Shown one piece after another: positions 1-11,879 of a stretch of DNA of 64,000 nt (position 1 is its first letter; each line of letters starts with the position of its first letter). The DNA is from Sipunculus nudus (lineage: Eukaryota > Annelida > Sipuncula > Golfingiida > Sipunculidae): assembly GCA_026874595.1 (NCBI GenBank), contig CM049318.1:3221741-3285740 (forward strand), in the 5' to 3' direction. The position numbers and the translations under genes are program-made. A model generated the notes under the pieces. That model saw nothing but the letters and a program-made list of their open reading frames with translations, was not told the DNA's origin and made no database searches.

Positions 1-2300
1 AAACGAAAATTGATTACGAATAAATGGGAAAAGAACTCGTCAAAATGAGAGATATTACGTCTGAACGGGATTGCGCCCCTTTATGGATGCACCACTGAAT
101 AATAAATATGGTATAATAAACCCTAATACGGCATTTAAAAAGTTATAAATTACCATGTCATATAATATAAAACAGTTATATATTTTTCAATAAGTTGAAC
201 AAACAGGAAAATTCAACATATCATAGTAGGAAATCATTGGAACATCAACATACATACATTTGTCGCGGACAGGGGGTGAGGCAGGTCCGCCCCCACGTCA
301 TAGGAAGAACCCAAGACAAGAAAGTGGTTGAATGAACTTTTATTTCTGGAAGAAGAAAGACCGTCGTCAGCTTGTTGCCAACAAGAGGAGCAAGGCTGGA
401 CTCTACATTTAAATGAATTATATAAACTGCGTATGTTTTGTATATAACTGATATTATAGGTTACAATATGATATTTTGCTCTTTACACTTTACAATTAAT
501 CCGTATATTAATCTACAAATATTTTAGTTTTAAGTTTTGTGGCTGAATGTGTAGTGTAAGCTCCATATCTCTCACACATATTAACCTTAAATCGCATAGA
601 TAGCTCATACACTCATTATACATAGATTATACATTATACATAGATACACTTATTTTACATAGATACACTTGTATTTGAATATTTTCATATGGTATATGAT
701 AACTTTACTCTTATCCATTAATGCAACCATCTCAGTATGACATGAATTCACAATTAATCCTTCTACATTGCATTAATACGGACCTCACACCATAATAATC
801 TTAACACGGACCTATCTAAATGATCTGTTTCCCTTATCAGGTATACTATGGATATTTATGACGTAATAAACGTTCTAAATTTAAGGAGATTGGGTTTCGG
901 TGCCTTCTTAATATTTATAGCGAATATAAATGATTGCGTGGAGGTTAGATGGCGGGCCCGTCAGGGAGAATGTCTGCAATCGACTACGGCGTATACTATC
1001 TTCTTTCTACCACTTAGATCATGACCCTAAAGAAACGTAGGGTCTCATAATTCCCTGTGAAATTAGTCTAATGGAAAAACTCCCGGCTTAGCATGATGTA
1101 AACTTCATGATTACACATATTAAATATATTAATCTGGGTAGCAGGGTTTGAGGCTATGAGGCACCTGTCTTTGGCGCGTACTTCGTGCAATGAGGGGCTG
1201 AACGAGGAGGAATCGTGCTAGGAGTTAAGCTGCCCCAAAAGTAAACACATCAGGATCTGAGCGATATGTATGGAATATGGATAAACAAATTACTCATCGA
1301 GGTGAAATGGAGGCGTGGAAGCGAGCTAGAGGCGTGAATCTATACAGCTAAACCGGCCTCACTTTGTACAGTGCTCTTTTATGCGCACTACTTTGGTTGG
1401 CGGAAGGTAAACAAAAATGCATCAACAAAATAGAAAAAAAAATTCTCAGCTTGATGGCGATGAGCGAGAGGTAAGTTATTTCCTAGTCTAAATTGTTTTA
1501 AAATTATTGACAGTTCGTTATCATGTAGGGACATGATAACGAAAACTATCTTTAAAAAGCCTTATACCTTATCTAGCATGGATTTGGGGTTTCCATGAGC
1601 TGTCATAGTAAATCTATCGTAACACTTGTGAAACTCACTTCAATGAGAAAACTTTCGTATCAGTAATGTTATTGTTCTTAAATGAATGTAGAAGAATAGC
1701 AATGTTACGCTGCTGTCACTACTTAACTAATAATTCCTAATATAAAATATTACTTTATTATACCACTGATTGTTCTGGTTTAAGTTAACTATATCCCGTA
1801 TAGCGCATTTGAAAATTTAGTGATATTTCACTATGAGGGGAGCTGGAAGGCGGATTAGTACAAACCTCGGCGGTCAGATGGCAGCACCAGCAGCATCGTT
1901 TAACAGGACTGTATAATACTTTAAATTGACTCATTCGCTTGGTAAAATGTTATACTGAGGGATTCACTTGAACCGTCATTAATAATTGTTAATAATAATA
2001 AAAAATTTGTTTGCACCTTTCGCGTTAATATTTAACATTTAAAATGAGGACTATTTTGGAAAGAAGAGACATAATAAGAAAGTTTTGGATGAAATTTCAA
2101 TGGAAGGAATTAACATAAACCTTTCGTAATAATAATACATACATCTCGTATGCGAAACGCGGGGATGAAAGAGTGATTTGTTCATTAGTTTCACTCTTGA
2201 CTGCCAGTGGGCGGTACTGTTGACTACTGGCTTAATCGATGCATTCGGACTAAATTTATTTATATATTTATGAGAGAAAAAAAATATAATTATCTATAAT
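1..2300. other. No gene recognised
   Basis: AT-rich sequence with short open frames only. No domain, splice-linked exon or transposon protein was recognised. The only clear structure is the 57-bp segment at 346-402, repeated exactly at 2781-2837. Confidence 0.5.
346..402 (+). repeat. 57-bp exact direct repeat, copy 1
   Basis: Identical over 57 bp to 2781-2837, with unrelated flanks on both sides. One forward frame is open throughout and rich in Lys, Arg and Gln (it includes RRQLVANKRSKAG), with codon use that looks coding-like against the AT-rich surroundings. I do not recognise a protein. It could be an exon fragment, a piece of a dispersed repeat, or the ends of a rearrangement. Confidence 0.7.
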
Positions 2301-2420
2301 AATACGTGGCAGGCGGTTCTGTCACTGAAGGACTAGTTACTAGTTGTGGCTGGAATAACCCCTGGTGTGAACGGTTGACGGCATACCGACCGAAACGGAC
2401 GCTAAAGATATTCCTGCAGC

Positions 2421-2436
2421 GGGGGGGGGGGGGGGG
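2421..2436. repeat. poly-G tract followed by a GA-rich run
   Basis: A run of 16 G followed by a GA-rich stretch. Similar G or C runs occur at 9002-9015, 20889-20901, 29629-29646, about 53670 and about 62465. Confidence 0.9.
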
Positions 2437-2780
2437 AGAAGAGAGAGAGAGAGACGAGACACGTGCTTACCAGCCTACTGGGGCGAATGGCCGATTTTCA
2501 AGGAAAATAGACTGGGAAATTTATACTAAACCCTTGCAGTTGACCCAACATATAAATGGGCGCAATATACGAGATGCCTAAACAAGAAAACTGACTGTTC
2601 TAGTTCTTAAAAATATAGGATACGCATGGGAAAACAGACATATTCTATGTATTCTTAAACATTCAAGAAATGCGAAACTAATATATTGGGATTAAACTGA
2701 CCTTCTAGGCCTTGAAACATTCATTAATAATAATTATTCCTTCACTTCAATGTATCGGGGCAATTATATACGGTTCCTAC

Positions 2781-2837
2781 CTGGAAGAAGAAAGACCGTC
2801 GTCAGCTTGTTGCCAACAAGAGGAGCAAGGCTGGACT
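2781..2837 (+). repeat. 57-bp exact direct repeat, copy 2
   Basis: Second copy of the segment at 346-402. Here it is followed by a relatively GC-rich stretch (about 2840-3020) that stays open in a forward frame (the 102-codon ORF at 2860-3168). The GC rise gives it a coding-like look, but no family was recognised. Confidence 0.7.
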
Positions 2838-4340
2838 GACGTGACAGTTTCGAGAAATCGTGGTCGTTCCGGAGCTGTCACGCCTCATTGCCCAATCCAC
2901 CCCAAAATCGGTCCGACAAAACATCGTATTCTTTATCCAAGGGTTTTCGCCGGCCACGTATGCATGCCATACTACGCAAGGGAAACCGTTAAATGACCCT
3001 TTACCTGGAGGGACTTTACTTGAGTGTCAATCCGGATTGACAGACAAAACAATGAAAAAAACATGGGGGTTTATTTCCCCGTGCTACACATGTATCACAA
3101 AAAACTTAAACGTAATATTCCTCAACATGTTAGAGTTATACGATATTAAAAAACAAATGTTAAAATAATCTTAGAAAAGGGATATAACAGTCCAGATAAT
3201 GTATAACATACTAATACATGTTCGATTATAAAATCCGATCGATTTGTATGTTTTAGCAAATTTTTTTTTAAACTAAGATTAATTCTTAATTATTAAGGAG
3301 TTTTTAACTCCTTCTTTCAAACTTTTTCAATTTCTTTCCAGTTCATAAGTTTGCGATTTGTGATTTACAACAACTCTGTGACTTACCCCACTGAGAAAGC
3401 ATAAAAAATATACTAGTATATTGAGTGAGGGAGTCTTTCCGTTATCACACTCTTCTCGGTCATAACACCCCCTCCCATACCCTCCCCTTGTTATTATAAT
3501 TTCTTTAACAAAAACATGGCACTTGTTTTTATTAACATATATCATAGGGTGAAATATATTACGTGGTAATACACACACACACATATATATATGAAATTTA
3601 CAAAAAAAAGAACATATTTTCTTATTATGTATCATGTATTGCATGATACACTCATTAAAAGCAGAATCATGCATAAGCATTTTAAATATATGCGTGCAAC
3701 TATTATTTTAATGAAACTGCATTTGGACTGTGGCTTTTATCTGACCACAAGTTAACCAGTGCGTCTAGTGACTTACGAGTATAAATACATCCCAGCACTT
3801 CTGAGTGACTTCTGAGATGGTTTCCGAGCACAAAATCGGACATAACTTTCAAATTCGAGATTGGATAACTATGAGTCTTCAAAGAATGATAGTAAAGGCC
3901 TGATTCTATCGGAAAAAGCAAAACGGTATTGAAGCGTTAGCATTTTGTTTATGCTGTAAACTGCTTTATTATAAAAAGATCCTTGGTTTCCGGCTTCCGA
4001 CTTCCAAGTTTACATACTCGACCCCGCCATGACACCTTCAGTTTAGAACCAAAAGAACCGCTTCTCGTGAACAGGTTAAAAAGTGATGAATGGAGGTAAT
4101 AAATGTAATTATTTTTGTCTTATCATTTTTTTTGTTGATATGAAGCACATATAATACCACCATATAAGACTTTGATGCCAAATAATACCAGACAGCAAAT
4201 ATTGTTATACGACCCTTAGAATGGGCTTACTGTTGTGACTTCCATCATTACTCTAGGCCCTATCAGTTTATTTCCGAAGGCCTGCGTGTCATGTTGTCGT
4301 GGCTAGGGTACCTCTTAGACATTACTCTTTTGAAAAAGTA
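2838..4340. other. Unassigned; possible coding-like island at 2840-3020
   Basis: Apart from the GC-richer 2840-3020 stretch, this is AT-rich sequence with low-complexity runs. A 72-codon reverse ORF at 3703-3921 has no recognised domain. No gene can be supported. Confidence 0.35.
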
Positions 4341-4354
4341 GGCGGGCCACTTGA

Positions 4355-4930
4355 AATCCAAGATGGCGACCGATTTTTATGATGGTCGGCATCGGGTACA
4401 CAAATATTACGTTTTGCAATAAATACGCACAGACTTGGCAAATATGAATGATTCTGGGATCACATAATGCATTTTTGACCATGTAGATTCCAAATTGTGA
4501 GCTCTAAAATCTCTCAGAAGCTTTCTTTGTATTTTTTTTTTGCCTTGGTTTAAAAAACAATCCACTAAGATTACTCTATATACTCTATATACTCTATATA
4601 CTCTAGCATGCCTGTTTGTATGGACTATAGCAATATGACTGAGGCGGGATACCGAAAAAAAGTGCAAACGGTGATGCAAGAATGGATTTTGGTACAAAGG
4701 CTCTTTTTATTACCCAGATGAAAATTAAAGGCATGGCCATTAAAATTATGGAAATTTCCAAGATGGCCTCCATTTTTCCAAATGGCCGCCAATATGACAT
4801 CCCTATTTCCAACGTTTGAACCGGAAGCAGGTGGAACTCCCATCAAATTATTATTTAATGTTAGTAGATTCAAATTTTTTTTACAGATAAGTAAATGTTA
4901 ATAATGTTTCAAGATGGCCGCCATTATGGA
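4355..4930 (+). repeat. Dispersed AAGATGGC-motif repeat
   Basis: The core AAGATGGC, mostly preceded by C, occurs near 4359, 4758 and 4911; the last continues as AAGATGGCCGCCATTAT. An AAATGGCCGCC variant lies near 4779. The core resembles the vertebrate YY1 site. A three-copy ACTCTATAT tandem repeat lies at about 4570-4604. Probably an old interspersed repeat; the motif recurs near 54966. Confidence 0.4.
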
Positions 4931-5399
4931 CAATTCTTTAAAGGGGCTGCAACCTTGAGCAAACATGTCATGTAATATTTGAATTTCTCATAACTGGACA
5001 CTGCTTGGTCAAGTTTACCATAAAAAATTTGATTAAATCCGCTCTAAACATGGCTTCGAAGCGTGGTTCTGACTTTTATAGGTTTAATATGTCTTCTATA
5101 TACAGGCTTAAAGCTCAGATATTCACAGAAGTAGGTTAACATTGTCAGTCGATTCTTTGATTTTTTTAAATGTTAACTATTGGAATGTACTTTGTTGATA
5201 TTGAATGTAACTTTTGAAATATTCTGAAATTAAGGTACGACTGTGAATATTTGCAACATGTTTAAACATATGTTATAACCTGCTATGTGCTTTACATCTT
5301 TGGTAATTTAGATAAGTTTATAATTGTTTTGCTTTGTAAATAGCAAAGTTCCAAAATGTTGAGCCACACTGAGTAAGATTTGTTTTTAAGGTATCAATA

Positions 5400-6110
5400 T
5401 TTTAACCAAACCTGGCCTAATCCTATTAAACTAAAAAAATGGTGACCTTGACAGTAACCTTCAAGGTCAAATCAGCTAAAATCTAGGATTTTATTAATAT
5501 CCATAAATGTTGAGGTAATTGATATTTTTTCCCGAAAGTCTGTATATGAATTGGCCATGCCATGATCTTGGACATGACATAAAACTGGTGACCTTGGTCT
5601 TACTTTTCAGAGTCAAATCAGCGGAAATCTAGGATTATTGTAAAACCTACAATTTATTTAATATTGCATATTTTGTTTCTATATTTGACACACAAGTTGT
5701 TTATTTGTTTAGATCCCGGATGATGCTAAAATCTTGTGACCTTGACCATTAATCTTCAAGGTCAAACAAGCAATATTTAGAAATTCTTGTGATCCCCATA
5801 AATTATCAAATATAGCTTATTTAGTTCTCATATTTGACAGACAAATTGTTTTTATCAATAGTTCGGACAAGTTCGAGAATTTGTGACCTTGACCTTACTC
5901 TTCACCTACCTTACTCCAAAACCTTGGATTCATATGACTTTACTGGGTGAGGTTGAAACATTTAACTTTTACCTTAATATTCAAGGACAAATAAGCCAAA
6001 CTTACGTTAGTTGATTTATTTCAATATATTCTGACACACAAATCTATTTTGAAAGCTCTCGAAGGAGTTTTAAAACTTGTTCCCTTGATCTTGACCTTCA
6101 ACGTGAAAGA
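5400..6110 (+). repeat. Degenerate tandem repeat of about 147 bp with TGACCTTGA / TCAAGGTCA pairs
   Basis: GTGACC starts at 5442, 5588, 5736 and 5883, spacings of 146, 148 and 147 bp. Units 1 and 3 each carry TGACCTTGA followed 9-10 bp later by its reverse complement TCAAGGTCA (5443-5451 with 5461-5469; 5737-5745 with 5756-5764). Between anchors the units share TCAAATCAGC and ATCTAGGATT blocks. Later units up to about 6110 are more decayed. TCAAGGTCA is the extended half-site known for NR5A and ERR nuclear receptors; binding here is only inferred from the motif. Confidence 0.65.
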
Positions 6111-6164
6111 AGCCGAAACCTGATTTCTTTTCTTTTAAACCTATAACCATTTAAGTACTGCAAG

Positions 6165-8660
6165 ATGGCAAGTTCAGCTCCACAGTCGTCTAAATGGAAA
6201 TCTGACTGGAGAAAATATGGTTTTTGCCAAGACATCAAGGACAATGAGGATCTGAAATCCCCACCTACAGGTTTTTCATCTGAACAAGATTGCTACACTA
6301 TGATTGCGACCAATGTCCCCGTGTTCCCTGCCCTCAATAAAATGCCCATTCTTCTGGATCCAGCCAGACTGGAGGAGGATGGTGGAATAAAAGAAACACT
6401 GAGGAGGAACAAGGCCCAGTACCACTAGAGCTGCCGATATATATGAAATAACATCAAATTGGACAGGGCAGGAAAGAGAAGGGCTGAGCCTCAAGGTTTT
6501 CAGTCATAGGATTGAAGTATCACTCTGCATATTTGACAGCTTGTAAAAGAGAAACAGAGAGAGAGAGAAAGAGAGAGAGAGAGCTTACCTGAGAAATGTA
6601 GAAAAGAGGAAGCAGAGCCACAGCCAGGATATCTACCCACTGACTTTTTAACAGCTAGTAACCTACATAGTGGAGACCAAATCAAGCTTTGAGGGACCTG
6701 CAATGTTCAGGATTACAGATATGGTCAAACTGTGCAGACAGCTTCTGGAACAGCCAGAGAAGTAGACACCTGATATTAACTCCACCAAACTGAAGGACAA
6801 GCTGTTGCCCGAAATACATGAGCTGGAAGCTTACAGGAAGGGAAGAGATGTCCTGCTGTTTTTTTAAAAAGATGTAGGCTTTCCCTGTCACAAGCCTCTG
6901 ATTACACTGATGCCATGACACTTGCCAAAGCAGCCAGGATCTTAAGGGGTCACATGCTGGACCACAAGTATTCCTTTGATAGAACCTTCCATGAGAGATG
7001 TATTGAAGTGGCCTTGCCCCAGCCTACTTCAGTTGATGGGCATAGTTAAACAAGGAGCTGACTTCAAATCACCACTGAGATTTGGTGCCTCCAAGTCCGA
7101 CCTTGCAGTTGCAAAATATGCAAGATATAAGGAAGGAGCATCAATTCACAGGCATTCCAAAGATCGGGAAACACCATTTCTTGTCGACGTGGAATGTCCA
7201 TATATGCCAAGACCAGGAAGAGGACGCTTGTAAAAATGTTTCATTAACATGGCCTTAGTATTTCATATAACAGAGTACTGGAAATATCTGCACAGCTTGG
7301 AGATACAACAGTAAATAAGTACAGTAAACAAAAAGGCTTGGATGGTCTGACCACAAGTTTTCGGAGAGGGTTCTTCACCATAACAGCCATAAACAACATC
7401 AATCACAACCCGACTGCAACAATTACAACCACCTCTTTCCATTGCACCAGCATCTAAGCTTTCCAACACCCGAATAAAGACCACCAGGGCAAACACCGTA
7501 GACCTCTAAGATATGTAGAGCGGAAAGTGAAGACAGTTCCAGAACTGCCTGATTCCTTCACTAAAATACGCCAAGCCTTTTCCACCAGGAAGAATCCTTC
7601 TCCACCAGAGAGCCTTGCTGTGGAGATAAATCCAGGCACCACTCTGTTAGGACCACAACTGGCACTGGAGTATAAGTGGCTGAAGAAAGTCAGTGTGACT
7701 AAAGAAATAGATGGGGCAGTGAATCTGACCTGGTCAGCCCACAGTGCCTGAAGCTGGGGTTAGCATAACAGCAATGTTACCTCTCTTTCGAGATCTAGCC
7801 CTGTAGGTTGCTATGATCAGACATGTCATGGAAAAAGTAAAGGAGAATGTGTCATTCCTGAATCGAGGCCAGATAACTGTCATGATTGTTGACCAGCCTA
7901 TTTATGCATAAGTGAGTCAAATGCAGTGGCACTGGTATGAGCAGTATGGTAAGGAAAAGTGTGTCATGATGTTTGAAGGCCTACACATTGAGTTGGCTGC
8001 ACTGGAGTCAATTGGAACGCTTCTGCAGGAGTTTGGCTGGACAGGGGCCCTGGTTGAGGCAGGAGTGGCTTCCTCTGATACTGCAGAAGCATTACTATTA
8101 GCAGCAAGCATTACTAGGACACGCCAGGCCCATTAGATAACCGCATGCAGTCTCTACCACCTTTGAAGGCAGCCTACAACGACTACTACATTGAGACATC
8201 TGACAACCTTGAGGAAGTGTTGAGTTTGGTGCTTGTGTGATAGCCGCAAGCTGCAAAGCCCTCAGTTTCATTTCTTGAATTTGGTGCTGTCCATGGAACT
8301 GGTGATCCTACTACTTATCCGAGCATCCAGGGTGCTAATTTTAACCTGTACTGCCTGTAACATGTAGGTATCGGCTGAGCTCATCCCATACTTCTTTGAC
8401 AAAAACAACATTAACTATGCATGCTGGGTCCATACCCATCTCAGGGACATTGTGACCCTCAAAGAGAAACATCCCCAGCTAGCCCAGGAATATGAGAGTG
8501 GAAAGTTTGCTGTTCACAAGTAAATCGGGAATTTTTTTTTAAATGGCTATTGACCAGGCCAATGCTGTCATCAAAGGTGACGGGGGAGCAGTTGGTGTGA
8601 CTGCAGTTCCTTCAGCATTGAGAAGATGGATGAAAGCTGGTCCTCAGGTCAGCCACCTGG
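6165..8660 (+). pseudogene. Decayed copy of a multi-copy unknown-function family
   Basis: Several forward ORFs in different frames read as consecutive pieces of one long protein. 6165-6428 begins at an ATG and carries TGFSSEQDCYTMIATNVPVF. About 6700-7190 carries LKDKLLPEIHELEAYRKGRD and later FGASKSDLAVAKY with HRHSKDRETPF. About 7740-8136 carries VMFEGLHIELAALES and ASITRTRQAH. The last piece, 8542-8657, reads IKGDGGAVGVTAVPSALRRW. From memory this is a family present in many copies in cnidarian and mollusc genomes, annotated only as uncharacterised; its function and any link to transposition are unknown to me. At least several frameshifts and stops break it, so it is a pseudogene. No poly(A) tail or introns were recognised. 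Confidence 0.7.
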
Positions 8661-9640
8661 CTGCATATTGCATATCGCGGTAGAGTTTACAAATATCGAT
8701 ATTTTTTTTATATTTTGTTAAACGTGCCTGAAGCTGACTTTTAAACAGAACAGATATTTTTCTGTCACATATATAGGCTTCCAAATGGATTAGATTTAAC
8801 GAAAGGCTTAACGTGAAAGCGTGTCTTAAGACGTGTAGTATGAAAGGTTCAAGTAGGCCTTGTATACCACAGACGAAAGGTCCGTCCCAGGAAATGTGTC
8901 TGCTCCTGCTTCGATCGTATGCTCGAATCGTCTGCTCACAACGTATGAAAACTGCAATAAGATCTAGTGTTAAGTTAACAGTACAATTATGTAAGAGCAG
9001 TGGGGGGGGGGGGGGATAATCACTTGTCCACACAGGAAAACAAGTAGACCCCGTCATTTTTATTTATTTATTTATTTTATATTGTAACGATAAACATGTA
9101 CAGTTTGACCCATAATTTTACCAGTTATGTTTAATTGTTTAAAATTATTTGATTATGTAGAACAAATTCATTCGACAAAACAATGTTCCAATGTCAAAAT
9201 TGACCTTCTGCTCAGTAACTAGGAAACTGGTGAAAATTATATCAAGATACATTATTTTTTTTAATTCAATTGTTTTCATGAAAACTTAAAAAAGCTTCTT
9301 TTGGAACATGAAGTCAAGCCCATGCACCAAATACCACTTTTAACTATTCTTATTATTTGCAAAATATAAGAAAATATTAGTAAATCCTTTACGTTGGGTT
9401 TAAAGTACGTTTCAATTAGTTATTTTCGAAAACACATATGCACACAAGTCGTATATATACAAACTCCATATGTTTAGCTGTTTTTCCAGTTTTACAAACA
9501 TATTCCTAAAGAGTAAACTATATATGCAAGAACTTAATAACGAACAAGTACGTGGATCACATATATTTACTTTTAATTCATTCTAACTTAGGTATTTCGT
9601 TTCCCAGAAGAATTGATAAATGTGGCTTCTTTCGGTGCTT
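8661..9640. other. No gene recognised
   Basis: AT-rich sequence after the pseudogene with a G run at 9002-9015. The 137-codon reverse ORF at 8644-9057 overlaps the pseudogene tail and the G run and shows no domain. Confidence 0.5.
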
Positions 9641-9648
9641 CCAAAAAC

Positions 9649-9654
9649 TTTATT
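9649..9654 (-). other. Candidate polyadenylation signal
   Basis: AATAAA on the minus strand about 90 nt past the stop codon at 9744. The related terminal exon at 56086 has AATAAA about 91 nt past its stop, so the spacing is conserved between copies. Confidence 0.5.
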
Positions 9655-9743
9655 TGATCTTCATATATTGAAACGAGAACTTTGAAATACAAACAACGCC
9701 CAGTTATTCTTGGCATGGTGTGATAACCAGCTTTCTACAATTT

Positions 9744-10052
9744 TCAGGGCTTTTTTGTGATGAAGTTTAAATTGACATAACACATTCCAACACACCCTGT
9801 CTGAGCGACCGGACTATCATGTGGTAGCTTGGTGCACGATGGGTTGAAATGAGTATAGAACAAACGTAAGCCCTCCTTTTCCAGAGACTTTATCAAAACG
9901 TAAACTTCTAAGATAGCTTCCTCCCTGTAAAATTGAAAATGGAGTTCAAAACAGAATTGTCTGATTTGTCGAAACTCTCCAGTTTGTATCATATTTGGGA
10001 TAACTCTGTGCTCGGCCCGTTCAATATCCATCTTGTACACATCCAGTGTCCG
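9744..10052 (-). CDS. Terminal exon of a METTL24-like methyltransferase, partial copy
   Basis: Minus-strand exon of 309 bp (102 codons plus stop). It begins right after the acceptor TTTCCATTGCAG, in phase 0, and contains LDVYKMDIERAEHRVIPNMI and IRQFCFELHF, the C-terminal half of the Methyltransf_22/METTL24-type domain. It is closely similar along its length to 56086-56388, which ends the complete gene in this window; most differences are single residues, plus a small length change near the middle. The frame is intact. The preceding domain exon was not found nearby: the next related exon upstream on this strand is at 28352, across 18 kb of satellite and retrotransposon. Either the intron was greatly expanded or this is an orphan exon of a broken duplicate. 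The known family role is a predicted SAM-dependent methyltransferase with unknown substrate. Confidence 0.7.
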   Translation of the reverse strand, partial: RTLDVYKMDIERAEHRVIPNMIQTGEFRQIRQFCFELHFQFYREEAILEVYVLIKSLEKEGLRLFYTHFNPSCTKLPHDSPVAQTGCVGMCYVNLNFITKKP

Positions 10053-11600
10053 CTGCAATGGAAAGGAATATATCACAATCTGTAAAGATTTTATATTGTT
10101 AGCTTTTTTCAAAACAACGTTTACTGAGTGTTAAAATCAATGAGAGCGGTTCACATTTTATTTGTATTGCATTAGTAATTTTTTTAATATTCTAGAAAAT
10201 ATACGGGTACTTTTTATGTTATTACCGGTTAAATTATTCCTTAACCCTTAATATCGTGACATCACATGCGTACCAAGTTCACTTTGAATTCCATTTTTAT
10301 GACTTTGATCGGATTTGGTTAACACGCTTGGCGTGACAAGCCACGCTTTGACGTTCTGGTTTGTTTTAAGTATTTTGGATGAGACCGTGATTCGGGTCCC
10401 TCTGATCAACTGTTCTGCCTTTACTGCCTTTTAACCCTGATAGGATTTCTATGGTATTTTGGTTATGCTAATGTTTGTATGTATACTAGAAATTGTAGAA
10501 CGATTCAAGAGACTGTAGGAATTTGTGTGCGCCAGGACTATTGGTATTATTGAGGAACTTTCAGTGTTTTCTTTTGAACTTATTACCAGGGCCGAAAACT
10601 ACTGATGACTATGAGTCAGGTAATACACCACCGTTGTATGCCTTCTTGATGATCACCATGTTTTAACAATAAATTTTAAGTGTGGCACCGTTAAATTTTA
10701 TATTGAGACCGGTTTATGCAGCCTATTTATATTTAACTATGAACTTCCGGTCCCTCTGGTCATGTTTACATGTGAGTGGTGCTCACACGTGACCTGGGCC
10801 TTCCGCCTGGTCAAACTAATTGTAAACCAGTGTTGAGTTATTATTGCCCTAAATCCGTTTGCATTTGATCGGACGTTGACAACAAGGTTTCTAAAATTTC
10901 ATGACAACATTTACTACATAAAGTAAATAATATGTAAATTAACTCCGGTAATGAATTTATCGTAATTGCATGTGTATATGTATGCTATGTGCATGAACCA
11001 TTGAGTGATAGTATAAATGCAATCCACACACCAATATTTGAAAACTACCCGATGTTGATGCTGTTTTCAATTTAAGAAAATCCAGTTTAAGAAAAAAAAA
11101 ACACTATACGATTGCCTTTGTATATACCCTCAGTTGCTGGTCCAATGTGATTCTGTTTTGGTGTACACATGTACACTGGTTGAAATTTGACAGTTGACAT
11201 TCTCAGAACTTATCCAACACTGAATGTACATTGGTACTCTGTAATCCGTGACACTGTTATTTACATAGTGAACTATGCCTAAGGCTTGGTGATTATGCCA
11301 ATAACCACTGATCGACGGTATAAAGGCAATAAGATTCGAAACAGTATAGAAAAAAATTACCAATGCTCAAGCGGTTTTTCGATATTCTAGGTTTGTTTAG
11401 AAATTAATCATTTAATACATACGAGATAGCCTTTTGTTACCCTCAGTCGTTGGGCAATTAGAAGTTACCCCAATGTGGTTTTAAATAATCTTCAAGTATT
11501 GTCGCTATCAGGGTAAAATTGATATCAGGGTGCTTTCACGACAAATAACACTTTCGACACAGACTTTATATTTATCTTCTGATTAAAAGATCAAGTACAA
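10053..11600. other. No gene recognised
   Basis: Intron or intergenic sequence upstream of the minus-strand exon. I looked here for the missing central domain exon, which would resemble 57967-58105, and did not see it. Confidence 0.5.
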
Positions 11601-11819
11601 CTTAAGTTTTTTTTCTGATAGAATATTGACCACCAGGGGGCGATTTTATTTACCTCTGTGGTCATATTGTTTATATTTGAACGGTCAAGGACACTTTGAT
11701 TTTTTACTTTGTTTGCCACCAGGGGGCAGTTTTATCTACCTCTGTGACCATACTGTTTACATTTGAACAGCCAAGGACACTTTGAGTTTTGGCTTTGTTT
11801 GCCACCAGGGGGCATATAT
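11600..11819 (+). repeat. 86-bp tandem repeat with CTCF-like cores, left block
   Basis: CCACCAGGGGGC starts at 11630, 11716 and 11802, an exact 86-bp spacing. The units share a TTTATCTACCTCTGTG-like segment, a TTTGAACGG/CAG segment and GGACACTTTGA. The middle unit reads CCACCAGGGGGCAG, which matches the vertebrate CTCF core consensus at every position. The last unit is cut at 11819, where the inverted-repeat-bounded block begins; related units resume at 20991. Confidence 0.75.
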
Positions 11820-11838
11820 GCGGGGAACTGTCGGTTTT
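11820..11838 (+). repeat. Left terminal inverted repeat
   Basis: 19-bp GCGGGGAACTGTCGGTTTT. It pairs with 20972-20990 with one mismatch, G here against A on the other arm. Confidence 0.65.
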
Positions 11839-11879
11839 TCAGACTAATCTATTGGATTCTTTGCTACCGTTGCGCATAG

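Noticed and set aside
2306-2581. 91-codon ORF with a Gly/Glu-rich middle
   Set aside because: The middle is the poly-G and GA tract; no family similarity in the rest.
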